Positions 44,925-53,600 are shown, counted from the stretch's first letter. The stretch: 64,000 nt of DNA from Arthrobacter oryzae (GCF_030718995.1 NZ_CP132204.1:930001-994000); one strand, 5' to 3'. Made by a program: numbers and translations. Notes: generated by a model from the letters alone, not told the origin.

Positions 44925-45782
44925 GTGACCCAGAAAATTGCGTACCAGGGTGAGCCCGGCGCCAACTCAAATATCGCGTGCATGCAGATGTTCCCGGAAC
45001 TGGAAAGCGTTCCGTGTGCCAGCTTCGAGGATGCCTTTGAACTGGTGTCCACGGGTGCTGCCGAGTTCGCCATGATCCCGATCGAGAACTCGATCGCCGG
45101 CCGGGTGGCGGACATCCACATCCTGCTGCCGCAGTCCCGCCTGCAAATAGTGGGCGAGTACTTTCTTCCCATCCATTTCGACCTGCTGGGCATCCCCGGG
45201 AGCACCATCGAAGCGGCCACCGAGGTCCACAGCCACATCCACGCCCTGGGGCAGTGCCGGCGGCTCATCCGCGAGGCCGGGCTGCGCCCCGTCATTGCCG
45301 GCGACACCGCAGGTTCCGCCCGGGAAGTCCGGGAGTGGAACGATCCCCGGAAACTGTCACTCGCTCCCCCGCTCGCAGCAAGCATTTACGGCCTGGAAGT
45401 GCTGGCCTCCCGGGTTGAGGATGACCCGTCCAACACCACCCGCTTCGTGGTCCTGGCTCCTGAAAAGGAACTGCCGTCCCGGGAGGAGCTGCCCGGACCG
45501 GCAGTGACCAGCTTCCTGTTCCGGGTGCGCAACGTCCCGTCAGCACTCTTCAAGGCGCTGGGCGGGTTTGCCACCAACGGCGTGAACATGACACGGCTGG
45601 AAAGCTACATGGTGGGCAACGAGTTTGCCGCCACGATGTTCATGGCGGACGTCGAGGGCCACCCGGCGGACCTGCCGCTGAGGCTGGCCCTGGAGGAACT
45701 GGACTTCTTCACCACTGAGGTGCGCATCCTGGGCGTCTACGCAGCCGCAGACTTCCGGGCCGGGCAGACCGTCAGCAGCTGA
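44925..45782 (+). CDS. pheA: Prephenate dehydratase with ACT domain
   Basis: A 285-residue monofunctional prephenate dehydratase (phenylalanine pathway). The catalytic domain shows AYQGEPGANSNIA, FAMIPIENSIAGRV and the TTRFVVL motif; the C-terminal ACT domain follows from about residue 190. The ACT motif usually read as ESRP for phenylalanine binding is LESYMVG here, a form I associate with alphaproteobacterial enzymes. Start is a GTG at 44925 with a weak ribosome site. It stands alone between the nag genes and an aromatic catabolic region; no operon link is evident. A second copy elsewhere in the genome is possible. Confidence 0.92.
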   Translation: MTQKIAYQGEPGANSNIACMQMFPELESVPCASFEDAFELVSTGAAEFAMIPIENSIAGRVADIHILLPQSRLQIVGEYFLPIHFDLLGIPGSTIEAATEVHSHIHALGQCRRLIREAGLRPVIAGDTAGSAREVREWNDPRKLSLAPPLAASIYGLEVLASRVEDDPSNTTRFVVLAPEKELPSREELPGPAVTSFLFRVRNVPSALFKALGGFATNGVNMTRLESYMVGNEFAATMFMADVEGHPADLPLRLALEELDFFTTEVRILGVYAAADFRAGQTVSS

Positions 45783-45809
45783 CCCGAGAGTCCCCCCGGC
45801 GCTCATCCT

Positions 45810-47711
45810 CTAGGTGGTGGGGACCCGCTTGCGTCCTGCGAGGATCGGCGCGAAGAACGCGGCGAGCTCCTCCGTCGCTGTCAGGGGCAGGACGTTCGCC
45901 ACGTACTGGTCGGGGCGGACAACCACCATCACGCCGCCCCGGTCGATGCCGCGCAGTTCGAAAATGTCCGACGCCGGAATGGTGCCATAGACCTTTTCCA
46001 GGTAGGTGAGCTTGAACGGCCCCACCTGGGGCTTGAAGACCGCCGGAACCGCGTTGAGGTCGATGTTCGTGTGGTCCTGCTGGTAGATCACCTTCACGTC
46101 GAACCAGGCGTCCGGGTCGGCGTCCGACGGCGTTGCGGCCAGCGGGGAGTCGGGCGCGGTGGCCAGCCACTCGGCAAGGTCGGTGGTGGGCGACTCCTGC
46201 CCCGGCGCGGCCCCGTCGGCGAAGACATAGATGCGCCAGCGGCCGTCCGCCGAGGCCTGGTGGCCGAGTTGCAGCGGGTTCGTGTCGCAGACCCGCACCG
46301 CCGGCGCCGACTTGAAGCGCTTGCCGATGGTGAATCCGGCGGCCAGTTCCTGGTGCGCCGGCTCGCCGATCAGCATCGAAGGAACGTACTGCGTCATGAA
46401 GCCGGCGGGGAATTCGGCCGTACTGACGTAGAAGTCCTCGAGCTCCGAGGGGGACGCGAATTCCTCGGGCTTCTTCGCCATGAGCGTGGACCACTCCTTG
46501 TCGAAGTCGATGAGGTTCTTCGCAATGACCTGGCGTTCGGCGGAGTAGGTGGACAGGAGGGATTCGGGGCTGCGGCCCTCCAGCACGTGGCCCAGCTTCC
46601 AGCCGATGTTGAAGCCGTCCTGCATGGAGACGTTCATGCCCTGGCCGGCCTTGGCGCTGTGCGTGTGGCACGCGTCGCCGGTGATGAACACGCGGGGCGT
46701 GCGGGTACCGAGCTCCTCCGGGCGGACGTCGTCAAACCTGTCGGTGAGGCGGTGGCCCACCTCGTAGACGCTGTGCCAGGCAACGTTGCGGACGTCGACG
46801 GTGTACGGGTGGACGATCGCGTTGGCTTTGGCGATGATCTGTTCGATGGAGGTCTTGCGGACGGCCCCGCGGTCGTCCGCGGCCACTTCGCCGAGGTCCA
46901 CGTACATGCGGAAGAGATGCCCGCCCTCGCGCGGGATCAGCAGGATGCTGCCGCCGTCGTGGGACTGGATGGCGCACTTGAGGCGGATGTCCGGGAAGTC
47001 CGTATTGGCAAGCACGTCCATAACGCCCCAGGCGTGGTTGGCCTGGTCGCCGGCCATGGTGCAGCCGATCGAGTCCCGCACCTTGCTGCGGGCACCGTCC
47101 GCGCCCACGACGTACTTGGCCCGGACAATACGTTCCCGGCCTTCGTCGGCGCCGGAGGTGTGGGCCAGCGTCACTGCAACGGGGTACTCCCCCTCGCCGA
47201 CGTGGAGCCCGCGGAACTCGTAGCCGTAGTCCGGCGCCATGCGGGTGGGGGCGTTCGCCATGACGTCGGCGAAGTAGTCGAGGACGCGGGCCTGGTTGAC
47301 GATCAGGTGCGGGAACTCACTGATTCCGTGCGGGTCGTCCAGGGTGCGGGCCGCACGGACGATGTTCGCGGGATTCTGCGGGTCCGGCTTCCAGAACGCC
47401 ATTTCGGTGATCCGGTAGGCCTCGGCAATGATCCGCTCGGCGAAGCCGAAGGCCTGGAAGGTTTCTACGCTGCGCGCCTGGATGCCGTCGGCCTGGCCGA
47501 TCTCGAGCCGCCCGGGGCGGCGCTCCACGATGCGGGTGGTGATGCCGGGGAACTGGGACAGCTGCGCGGCGGTGAGCATGCCCGCGGGCCCGGTACCCAC
47601 AATGAGAACGTCCACTTCGTCGGGAAGCTGCTCGGGACGGTTGATGCCGACGCCGGCGGCCGGCTGGACTCGCGGGTCACCGGATACGTAGCCGTGGTGG
47701 TGGAAATGCAC
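45810..47711 (-). CDS. FAD-dependent aromatic hydroxylase (phenol 2-monooxygenase/3-hydroxybenzoate 4-monooxygenase type)
   Basis: About 633 residues, class A flavoprotein monooxygenase. FAD motif VDVLIVGTGPAGMLTAAQL near residue 35, the GADGARSKVRDSIG (DG) motif, and GDACHTHSAKAGQGMNVSMQDGFNIGWKL. The C-terminal 200 residues form the thioredoxin-like domain of phenol hydroxylases. GTG at 47711 behind GAGGA is preferred; a GTG at 47723 adds four residues. It is divergent from the homoprotocatechuate operon, which lacks the two-component HpaBC, so this may be its ring hydroxylase, acting on 4- or 3-hydroxyphenylacetate. Family assignment is firm; substrate is inferred. Confidence 0.88.
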   Translation of the reverse strand: MHFHHHGYVSGDPRVQPAAGVGINRPEQLPDEVDVLIVGTGPAGMLTAAQLSQFPGITTRIVERRPGRLEIGQADGIQARSVETFQAFGFAERIIAEAYRITEMAFWKPDPQNPANIVRAARTLDDPHGISEFPHLIVNQARVLDYFADVMANAPTRMAPDYGYEFRGLHVGEGEYPVAVTLAHTSGADEGRERIVRAKYVVGADGARSKVRDSIGCTMAGDQANHAWGVMDVLANTDFPDIRLKCAIQSHDGGSILLIPREGGHLFRMYVDLGEVAADDRGAVRKTSIEQIIAKANAIVHPYTVDVRNVAWHSVYEVGHRLTDRFDDVRPEELGTRTPRVFITGDACHTHSAKAGQGMNVSMQDGFNIGWKLGHVLEGRSPESLLSTYSAERQVIAKNLIDFDKEWSTLMAKKPEEFASPSELEDFYVSTAEFPAGFMTQYVPSMLIGEPAHQELAAGFTIGKRFKSAPAVRVCDTNPLQLGHQASADGRWRIYVFADGAAPGQESPTTDLAEWLATAPDSPLAATPSDADPDAWFDVKVIYQQDHTNIDLNAVPAVFKPQVGPFKLTYLEKVYGTIPASDIFELRGIDRGGVMVVVRPDQYVANVLPLTATEELAAFFAPILAGRKRVPTT

Positions 47712-47757
47712 GGGGTTCCTCACTTCGTTGTGTGGCTGTCTATGGCCGTCAAATGTG

Positions 47758-47784
47758 TTCGATATCAGAACTATTAGTTCGATA
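47758..47784. promoter_or_regulatory. Dyad and direct repeats upstream of the hydroxylase
   Basis: GAACTATTAGTTC (47768-47780) is a 6-bp dyad around one base, and TTCGATA occurs at 47758-47764 and 47778-47784. This AT-richer stretch about 50 bases before the hydroxylase start is a likely regulator site. Confidence 0.45.
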
Positions 47785-47819
47785 ATAGAATCTACTGCTC
47801 ATTCGAAACTGTACGCAGA

Positions 47820-47836
47820 TATGACCTGCGTTACAA
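47820..47836. promoter_or_regulatory. 17-bp motif shared with the gluconate locus
   Basis: TATGACCTGCGTTACAA here and TATGACCTGTGTTACAA at 59085-59101 differ in one base. Both lie in divergent catabolic intergenic regions about 110 bases from a downstream start. The spacing TATGA-N6-TTACA resembles a CRP/GlxR site with one changed base per half. Confidence 0.55.
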
Positions 47837-47897
47837 GGTTCCGCGAAAACTCCCGGAAAATCAGGGGTTGACGGCGGGAAGCTCCTAGGCAATAGTT

Positions 47898-47909
47898 ATC
47901 GTATACGAT
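47898..47909. promoter_or_regulatory. Perfect 12-bp palindrome, GntR/FCD operator candidate
   Basis: ATCGTATACGAT lies 24 bases before the TTG start of the homoprotocatechuate operon. The core TnGTATACnA fits operators of FadR-type GntR regulators, and one is encoded as the second gene of the operon. Confidence 0.6.
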
Positions 47910-47933
47910 TTCGTACTCGATGAGGAGTAACAC

Positions 47934-49448
47934 TTGGAACAGGTCACCGACCACATCCTGGCCGCGGCCCGCAAGGTCATCGCGGTGCACATCAACTACC
48001 CCAGCCGGGCAGCCCAGCGCGGCCGCACCCCGGAGCAGCCCTCCTACTTCCTGAAGCCTTCGTCCTCCCTGGCCCTTGGCCCGGCGGACGCCCCGTCCAC
48101 GGTTGAACGCCCGGCCGGCTGCGAACTCCTCGGCTTCGAAGGGGAGATCGCCCTGATCATCGGCAAGCCGGCCCGCCGCGTCGGCATGGCGGACGCCTGG
48201 AGCCACGTCGAATGGGTCACGGCCAGCAACGACCTCGGCGTCTACGACCTTCGCTACGCGGACAAGGGCTCCAACCTCCGGTCCAAGGGCGGCGACGGCT
48301 TCACCCCCGTGGGCCCCGGACTGATCGCGGCAGACGCCGTCGACCCCGCACAGCTCCGCGTCCGCACCTGGCACAACGGCGATCTGGTGCAGGACGACAC
48401 CACCGAAGACCTGCTGTTCCCATTCGCCCGGCTCGTGGCGGACCTGTCCCAGCTCCTCACCCTCGAAGAGGGCGACATTATCCTGACCGGCACCCCGGCC
48501 GGTGCCTCCGTGGCCAAGCCCGGCGACGTCGTCGAGGTTGAAGTCAGCACCAGTACGACGACGGCGGGCGGCACTGCCGCCGGACTCACCACCGGCCGGC
48601 TGGTCACCCGGGTGACGGAAGGCACGACGCCGTTCGCCGACTTCGGTGCCCGGCCCAGGACCGATGACCTCCAGCGGGAGGAGGCCTACGGATCGCGCGA
48701 AGCCGCGGGCCTGGCTCCGGCGGCGCCCGCGGAAGCGCCGGCGTCGGTCCTGACCCCGGAGCTGAAGGCGAAGCTCGAAAGTGTCTGCACCGCCACCCTG
48801 TCCTCCCAGCTGCGCAAGCGCGGCCTGAACAACGTCAGCATCGACGGCCTCACGTCCACCCGCCCGGACAAGCGGATTGTGGGCCTGGCCCGGACGCTGC
48901 GCTACGTTCCCAACCGCGAGGATCTCTTCAAGACCCACGGCGGCGGCTTCAACGCCCAGAAGAAGGCCATCGATTCCGTCAACGAGGGCGAGATCCTGGT
49001 GATGGAGGCCCGCGGTGAAAAGGGCACCGGCACCATCGGCGACATCCTGGCCCTCCGCGCCCAGGTCCGCGGTGCCGCAGCCGTCATCACCGACGGCGGG
49101 GTCCGCGACTTCTCCGCGGTGGCGGCCATGGACATGCCCACCTACTATTCCAATCCCCACCCCGCGGTCCTGGGCCGCCGGCACATCCCTTGGGACACCG
49201 ACATCACCATCGCCTGCGGCGGCACCACCGTGCAGCCAGGGGACATCATCGTGGCGGACTCCGACGGCATCCTGGTCATCCCGCCTGCCCTCGCCGACGA
49301 GCTCGCGGACGATTCCATTGCGCAGGAACGCGAGGAAGTGTTCATCGCCGAAATGGTGCAGCAGGGCCACAGCGTGGACGGCCTGTACCCGCTGAATGCC
49401 GAATGGCGTGCCAAGTATGAAACATGGGACGGCCCGGCCCATGACTGA
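47934..49448 (+). CDS. Fumarylacetoacetate hydrolase-RraA fusion (HpaG-like position)
   Basis: A 504-residue two-domain protein. Residues about 1-230 are a FAH domain with metal ligands Glu69, Glu71 and Asp100 (GFEGEIAL, TASNDLGVYD) and GDIILTGTPAG; after an Ala/Pro linker, residues about 272-500 are an RraA/HMG-aldolase-like domain with TIGDILALRA and the Arg391-Asp392 pair in ITDGGVRD. TTG start behind GAGGAG. In E. coli the corresponding HpaG is two FAH halves that decarboxylate and isomerise the ring-cleavage product; here an RraA domain replaces one half. Some RraA-like proteins decarboxylate oxaloacetate, so it may do the decarboxylation. Confidence 0.88.
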   Translation: MEQVTDHILAAARKVIAVHINYPSRAAQRGRTPEQPSYFLKPSSSLALGPADAPSTVERPAGCELLGFEGEIALIIGKPARRVGMADAWSHVEWVTASNDLGVYDLRYADKGSNLRSKGGDGFTPVGPGLIAADAVDPAQLRVRTWHNGDLVQDDTTEDLLFPFARLVADLSQLLTLEEGDIILTGTPAGASVAKPGDVVEVEVSTSTTTAGGTAAGLTTGRLVTRVTEGTTPFADFGARPRTDDLQREEAYGSREAAGLAPAAPAEAPASVLTPELKAKLESVCTATLSSQLRKRGLNNVSIDGLTSTRPDKRIVGLARTLRYVPNREDLFKTHGGGFNAQKKAIDSVNEGEILVMEARGEKGTGTIGDILALRAQVRGAAAVITDGGVRDFSAVAAMDMPTYYSNPHPAVLGRRHIPWDTDITIACGGTTVQPGDIIVADSDGILVIPPALADELADDSIAQEREEVFIAEMVQQGHSVDGLYPLNAEWRAKYETWDGPAHD

Positions 49449-50136
49449 AACAGTGATGGCCGGCAGCAAATCAGAGCAGGCCTACGCCGCCGTCAAGGCA
49501 CGGATCGTGGACGGGACCTACTCCCCCGGCTTCCGGCTGGTGCTGGCGAAGATCGCCGAAGACCTGGGGTTCAGCGTGGTTCCGGTCCGCGAAGCCATCC
49601 GCCGGCTCGAAGCCGAGGGACTGGTCAAGTTCGAACGGAACGTCGGTGCCACCGTGTCCGGCATCGACCCCACCGAATACCTCTACACGATGCAGACGCT
49701 GAGCATCGTGGAGGGTGCCGCCACGGCGTTGTCCGCACCCCTCATCGGCGAAGCGGACATTGCCCGGGCGCGTGCCGTGAACGAGGAAATGCGCGAATGC
49801 CTGCAGCACTTCGACCCCGTCCGCTTCACCGCGCTGAACCAGGACTTCCACAGCGTCCTGTTCGAGCACTGCCCCAACCCGCACATCCTGGACCTCGTCC
49901 ACCGCGGCTGGAACCGGCTCGCCTCGCTGCGGTCCTCCACCTTCCGCTTCGTCCCCGGCCGCGCCCATGACTCGGTGGACGAACACGAAGCCATCCTGAA
50001 ACTCATCGAAACCGGGGCCGGCGCAGACCAGATCGAACGGGCGGCCCGGCTCCACCGCAGCGCCACCCTGGACGCCTACCTGGCCCAGGCGGCCCGCACT
50101 GATCTCGCTCCATCCCCGCAGCCCTCCCAGCAGTAA
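49441..50136 (+). CDS. GntR-family regulator, FCD (FadR-like) type
   Basis: A 231-residue GntR regulator: winged helix in residues about 10-75 (AYAAVKARIVDGTYSPGFRLVLAKIAEDLGFSVVPVREAIRRLEAEGLV) and an all-helical FCD domain with the metal/ligand residues in ALNQDFHSVLFEHCPN and SVDEHEAIL. ATG at 49441 overlaps the fusion gene by eight bases, so it is within the operon and likely autoregulated, probably acting at the palindrome at 47898-47909 and responding to a pathway intermediate. Confidence 0.92.
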   Translation: MTETVMAGSKSEQAYAAVKARIVDGTYSPGFRLVLAKIAEDLGFSVVPVREAIRRLEAEGLVKFERNVGATVSGIDPTEYLYTMQTLSIVEGAATALSAPLIGEADIARARAVNEEMRECLQHFDPVRFTALNQDFHSVLFEHCPNPHILDLVHRGWNRLASLRSSTFRFVPGRAHDSVDEHEAILKLIETGAGADQIERAARLHRSATLDAYLAQAARTDLAPSPQPSQQ

Positions 50137-50146
50137 GGAAAAAACA

Positions 50147-51658
50147 ATGACGTTCACTGCCGCAGAAGCCACCCACTACGTTCCGCAGGACCTCCCCACC
50201 CACATCCAGCACTACATCAACGGCGAATTCGTTGACTCCGTGGGCGGCAAGACCTTCGACGTCCTGGACCCGGTGTCCAACACCAACTACGCCACCGCCG
50301 CCGCCGGCCAGAAAGAGGACATCGACCTCGCCGTTGCCGCCGCCCGCGAAGCCTTCAAGAACGGCCCGTGGCCGAAGATGAAGCCGCGCGAACGTGCCCG
50401 CATCCTGAACAGGATTGCGGACGCCGTCGAAGCTCAGGAGGAGCGCCTGGCCGAACTCGAAACCTTCGACACCGGCCTGCCGATCACCCAGGCCAAGGGC
50501 CAGGCCCTGCGTGCCGCCGAGAACTTCCGGTTCTTCGCGGACCTGATCGTGGCCCAGTTCGACGACGCCATGAAGGTCCCCGGCTCGCAGATCAACTACG
50601 TGAACCGCAAGCCGATCGGCGTCGCGGGCCTCATCACCCCGTGGAACACCCCGTTCATGCTGGAGTCCTGGAAGCTCGCTCCGGCCCTGGCCACCGGCAA
50701 CACCGTGGTCCTCAAACCGGCCGAGTTCACCCCGTTGTCCGCTTCCCTCTGGGCGACCATTTTCAAGGACGCCGGCCTGCCTGACGGTGTGTTCAACCTG
50801 GTCAACGGCCTCGGCGAGGAAGCCGGCGACGCCCTGGTCAAGCACCCGGACGTACCGCTGATCTCCTTCACCGGCGAAACCACCACCGGGCAGACGATCT
50901 TCCGCAACGCCGCGGCCAACCTCAAGGGCCTCTCCATGGAGCTCGGCGGCAAGTCCCCCTGCGTCGTGTTCGCCGACGCCGACCTCGACGCCGCTATCGA
51001 CTCCGCACTGTTCGGCGTCTTCTCGCTCAATGGCGAACGCTGCACGGCCGGCTCCCGCATCCTGGTGGAACGCGCCATCTACGACGAGTTCTGCGAAAAG
51101 TACGCCGCCCGCGCCAAAAACATCGTGGTGGGCGATCCGCACGACCCCAAGACCCAGGTGGGCGCACTGGTCCACCCGGAGCACTTCGCCAAGGTGGCCT
51201 CCTATGTGGAGATCGGCAAGTCCGAAGGACGGCTCCTCGCAGGCGGCGGCCGTCCGGAAGGCCTCCCGGACGGCAACTACATCGCCCCCACCGTCTTCGC
51301 CGACGTCGCCCCGGACGCGCGGATCTTCCAGGAGGAGATCTTCGGCCCCGTCGTCGCCATCACCCCGTTCGAGAACGACGACGAGGCGCTGGCTTTGGCG
51401 AACAACACCAGGTACGGCCTGGCGGCCTACATCTGGACCCAGAACCTGACCCGCGCGCACAACTTCTCCCAGAACGTGGAGGCGGGCATGGTGTGGCTGA
51501 ACAGCCACAACGTCCGCGACCTCCGCACCCCGTTCGGCGGTGTCAAGGCCTCCGGCCTGGGCCACGAGGGAGGCTACCGCTCCATCGACTTCTACACCGA
51601 CCAGCAGGCCGTGCACATCACCCTCGGCACCGTCCACACCCCCAAGTTCGGCGCCTGA
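50147..51658 (+). CDS. hpaE: 5-carboxymethyl-2-hydroxymuconate semialdehyde dehydrogenase
   Basis: A 503-residue NAD-dependent aldehyde dehydrogenase with Glu265 (MELGGK), Cys299 (NGERCTAGS) and Asn167 (PWNTPF). The NRKPIGVAGLITPWNTPFMLESWKLAPAL segment and the VHTPKFG end are typical of HpaE. It oxidises the semialdehyde formed by the dioxygenase encoded next. ATG 10 bases after the GntR stop, with AAGGAAAA upstream. Operon position among the fusion gene, dioxygenase, hydratase and aldolase supports the assignment. Confidence 0.94.
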   Translation: MTFTAAEATHYVPQDLPTHIQHYINGEFVDSVGGKTFDVLDPVSNTNYATAAAGQKEDIDLAVAAAREAFKNGPWPKMKPRERARILNRIADAVEAQEERLAELETFDTGLPITQAKGQALRAAENFRFFADLIVAQFDDAMKVPGSQINYVNRKPIGVAGLITPWNTPFMLESWKLAPALATGNTVVLKPAEFTPLSASLWATIFKDAGLPDGVFNLVNGLGEEAGDALVKHPDVPLISFTGETTTGQTIFRNAAANLKGLSMELGGKSPCVVFADADLDAAIDSALFGVFSLNGERCTAGSRILVERAIYDEFCEKYAARAKNIVVGDPHDPKTQVGALVHPEHFAKVASYVEIGKSEGRLLAGGGRPEGLPDGNYIAPTVFADVAPDARIFQEEIFGPVVAITPFENDDEALALANNTRYGLAAYIWTQNLTRAHNFSQNVEAGMVWLNSHNVRDLRTPFGGVKASGLGHEGGYRSIDFYTDQQAVHITLGTVHTPKFGA

Positions 51659-51708
51659 GTTTTTCGACCCAGCGCTCACCGGCCCCCTTTCAACGAAGAG
51701 AGAATCCC

Positions 51709-52812
51709 ATGAACAGCCAAGTTTCACAGCACAACTTCATCCCCACCCCCTCCGTCCCGGCACCGGACATCGTCCGCTGCGCCTACATGGAAATCGTGGT
51801 CACGGACCTCGCCAAGTCCCGCGAGTTCTACGTGGACATGCTCGGCCTGCACGTCACCGAAGAAGACGAAAACAACATCTACCTGCGCACCCTCGAAGAG
51901 TTCATCCACCACAACCTGGTGCTGCGCAAGGGCCCCATCGCCGCCGTCGCCGCCTTCGCTTACCGGGTGAAGTCCCCCGCCGAAGTGGACGCCGCCGAGG
52001 CCTATTACAAGGAACTGGGCTGCCGCACCGAACGCCGCAAGGAAGGCTTCACCAAGGGAGTGGGTGACTCCGTCCGCGTCGAGGACCCGCTGGGCTTCCC
52101 CTATGAGTTCTTCTACGACGTGGAGCACGTGGAACGCCTCACCCAGCGCTACGACCTCTACTCCGCCGGCGAGCTGGTGCGGCTTGACCACTTCAACCAG
52201 GTGACCCCGGATGTTCCCCGCGGCCGCAAGTACCTGGAGGACCTCGGCTTTCGCGTCTCCGAGGACATCCAGGACTCCGACGGCGTCACGTACGCGGCCT
52301 GGATGCACCGCAAGCAGACGGTCCACGACACTGCCCTGACCGGCGGCAACGGCCCGCGCATGCACCACGTCGCCTTCGCCACCCACGAAAAGCACAACAT
52401 CATCCAGATCTGCGACAAGATGGGCGCCCTGCGGATCAGCGACCGGATCGAACGCGGCCCCGGCCGGCACGGCGTGTCCAACGCCTTCTACCTCTACATC
52501 CTGGACCCGGACGGCCACCGCGTGGAGATCTACACCCAGGACTACTACACCGGCGACCCCGACAACCCCACCATCACCTGGGACGTCCACGACAACCAGC
52601 GCCGCGACTGGTGGGGCAACCCGGTGGTCCCGTCCTGGTACACCGAGGCCTCCCTGGTCCTGGACCTGGACGGCAACCCGCAGCCCGTCATCATCCGCGA
52701 GGAAAAGTCCGAGATGGCTGTGACGGTGGGCGCCGACGGCTTCTCCTACACCCGCAAGGACGGCTCTCCCGAGGGTGACCGGACCGGTTTCAAGCTCGGG
52801 GCGCAGCTCTAG
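51709..52812 (+). CDS. hpaD: 3,4-dihydroxyphenylacetate 2,3-dioxygenase (homoprotocatechuate dioxygenase)
   Basis: A 367-residue extradiol ring-cleavage enzyme of the vicinal oxygen chelate superfamily. Metal ligands are His161 (VRLDHFNQV), His219 (RMHHVAFAT) and Glu272 (HRVEIYTQDY), offset by 5-6 from the known Brevibacterium fuscum and A. globiformis enzymes (His155, His214, Glu267). Those relatives use iron or manganese, and the metal here cannot be told from sequence. ATG at 51709 with AGAGAG. It opens homoprotocatechuate between carbons 2 and 3 to 5-carboxymethyl-2-hydroxymuconate semialdehyde. Confidence 0.96.
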   Translation: MNSQVSQHNFIPTPSVPAPDIVRCAYMEIVVTDLAKSREFYVDMLGLHVTEEDENNIYLRTLEEFIHHNLVLRKGPIAAVAAFAYRVKSPAEVDAAEAYYKELGCRTERRKEGFTKGVGDSVRVEDPLGFPYEFFYDVEHVERLTQRYDLYSAGELVRLDHFNQVTPDVPRGRKYLEDLGFRVSEDIQDSDGVTYAAWMHRKQTVHDTALTGGNGPRMHHVAFATHEKHNIIQICDKMGALRISDRIERGPGRHGVSNAFYLYILDPDGHRVEIYTQDYYTGDPDNPTITWDVHDNQRRDWWGNPVVPSWYTEASLVLDLDGNPQPVIIREEKSEMAVTVGADGFSYTRKDGSPEGDRTGFKLGAQL

Positions 52813-52814
52813 CC

Positions 52815-53600
52815 ATGCTGGATGCCACGACGATCGAGGCCATCGCGGACGAGCTGCTCGAGGCGGGCCGGAACCGCAAGCCGGTGCCCCGGCTAACGTC
52901 CCGCTACCCGGACATGACGGTGGAGGATTCCTATGCCGTGCAGCAGCTGTGGCGGAACCGCAACGAGGACGCCGGGCGGAAGCTTGTGGGCCGCAAGATC
53001 GGCCTCACGTCCAAGGCCATGCAGGCGGCCACCGGCATCACCGAACCGGACTACGGCGCCATCTTCGACGACATGGTGCTCGAGACCGGCTGCTCGGTGC
53101 AATGGGACAAGTACACGCATCCGCGGGTGGAGGTGGAGCTCGCCTTTGTCCTGAAAGACGCGCTCAAGGGCCCCGGCTGCACCATCTTCGACGTCCTGAA
53201 CGCCACCGACTACGTGGTTCCGGCCCTCGAGATCCTGGACTCCCGGATCGAGATGGAGGGCCGGACCATCGTGGACACCATCGCGGACAACGCCGCGATG
53301 GGCGCCATGGTGGTGGGCGGCCGCCCGGTGAAGCCCGACGCGGTGGACCTCCGCTGGGTGTCGGCCATTCTCTATAAAAACCAGACCGTGGAAGAGACAG
53401 GCGTGGCGGCCGGGGTCCTGGACCACCCGGCCAACGGCGTGCACTGGCTGGCCAACAAGATCGCCGCGCACGGGGACGGCATGAAGGCCGGGGACATCAT
53501 CCTGGCCGGGTCCTTCACCCGGCCGCTGTGGGTGTACAAGGGCGACACCGTGCACGCCGACTACGGACCCCTGGGAGTTGTCACATGCCGCTTCGAGTAG
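52815..53600 (+). CDS. hpaH: 2-oxo-hept-3-ene-1,7-dioate hydratase
   Basis: A 261-residue hydratase of the HpaH/MhpD/4-oxalocrotonate decarboxylase family: GRKIGLTSKAMQAATGITEPDYGAIFDDM, metal-binding glutamates in VEVELAFVLKD and ALEILDSR, and GDIILAGSFTRP. It adds water to the 2-oxo-heptenedioate made by decarboxylation. ATG two bases after the dioxygenase stop; its end overlaps the aldolase start by 16 bases. Length is typical (about 260). Confidence 0.95.
   Translation: MLDATTIEAIADELLEAGRNRKPVPRLTSRYPDMTVEDSYAVQQLWRNRNEDAGRKLVGRKIGLTSKAMQAATGITEPDYGAIFDDMVLETGCSVQWDKYTHPRVEVELAFVLKDALKGPGCTIFDVLNATDYVVPALEILDSRIEMEGRTIVDTIADNAAMGAMVVGGRPVKPDAVDLRWVSAILYKNQTVEETGVAAGVLDHPANGVHWLANKIAAHGDGMKAGDIILAGSFTRPLWVYKGDTVHADYGPLGVVTCRFE

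Noticed and set aside
47799-49469. A 556-residue open frame on the minus strand
   Set aside because: Antisense of the FAH-RraA gene and of the promoter region; composition is typical of a shadow frame.
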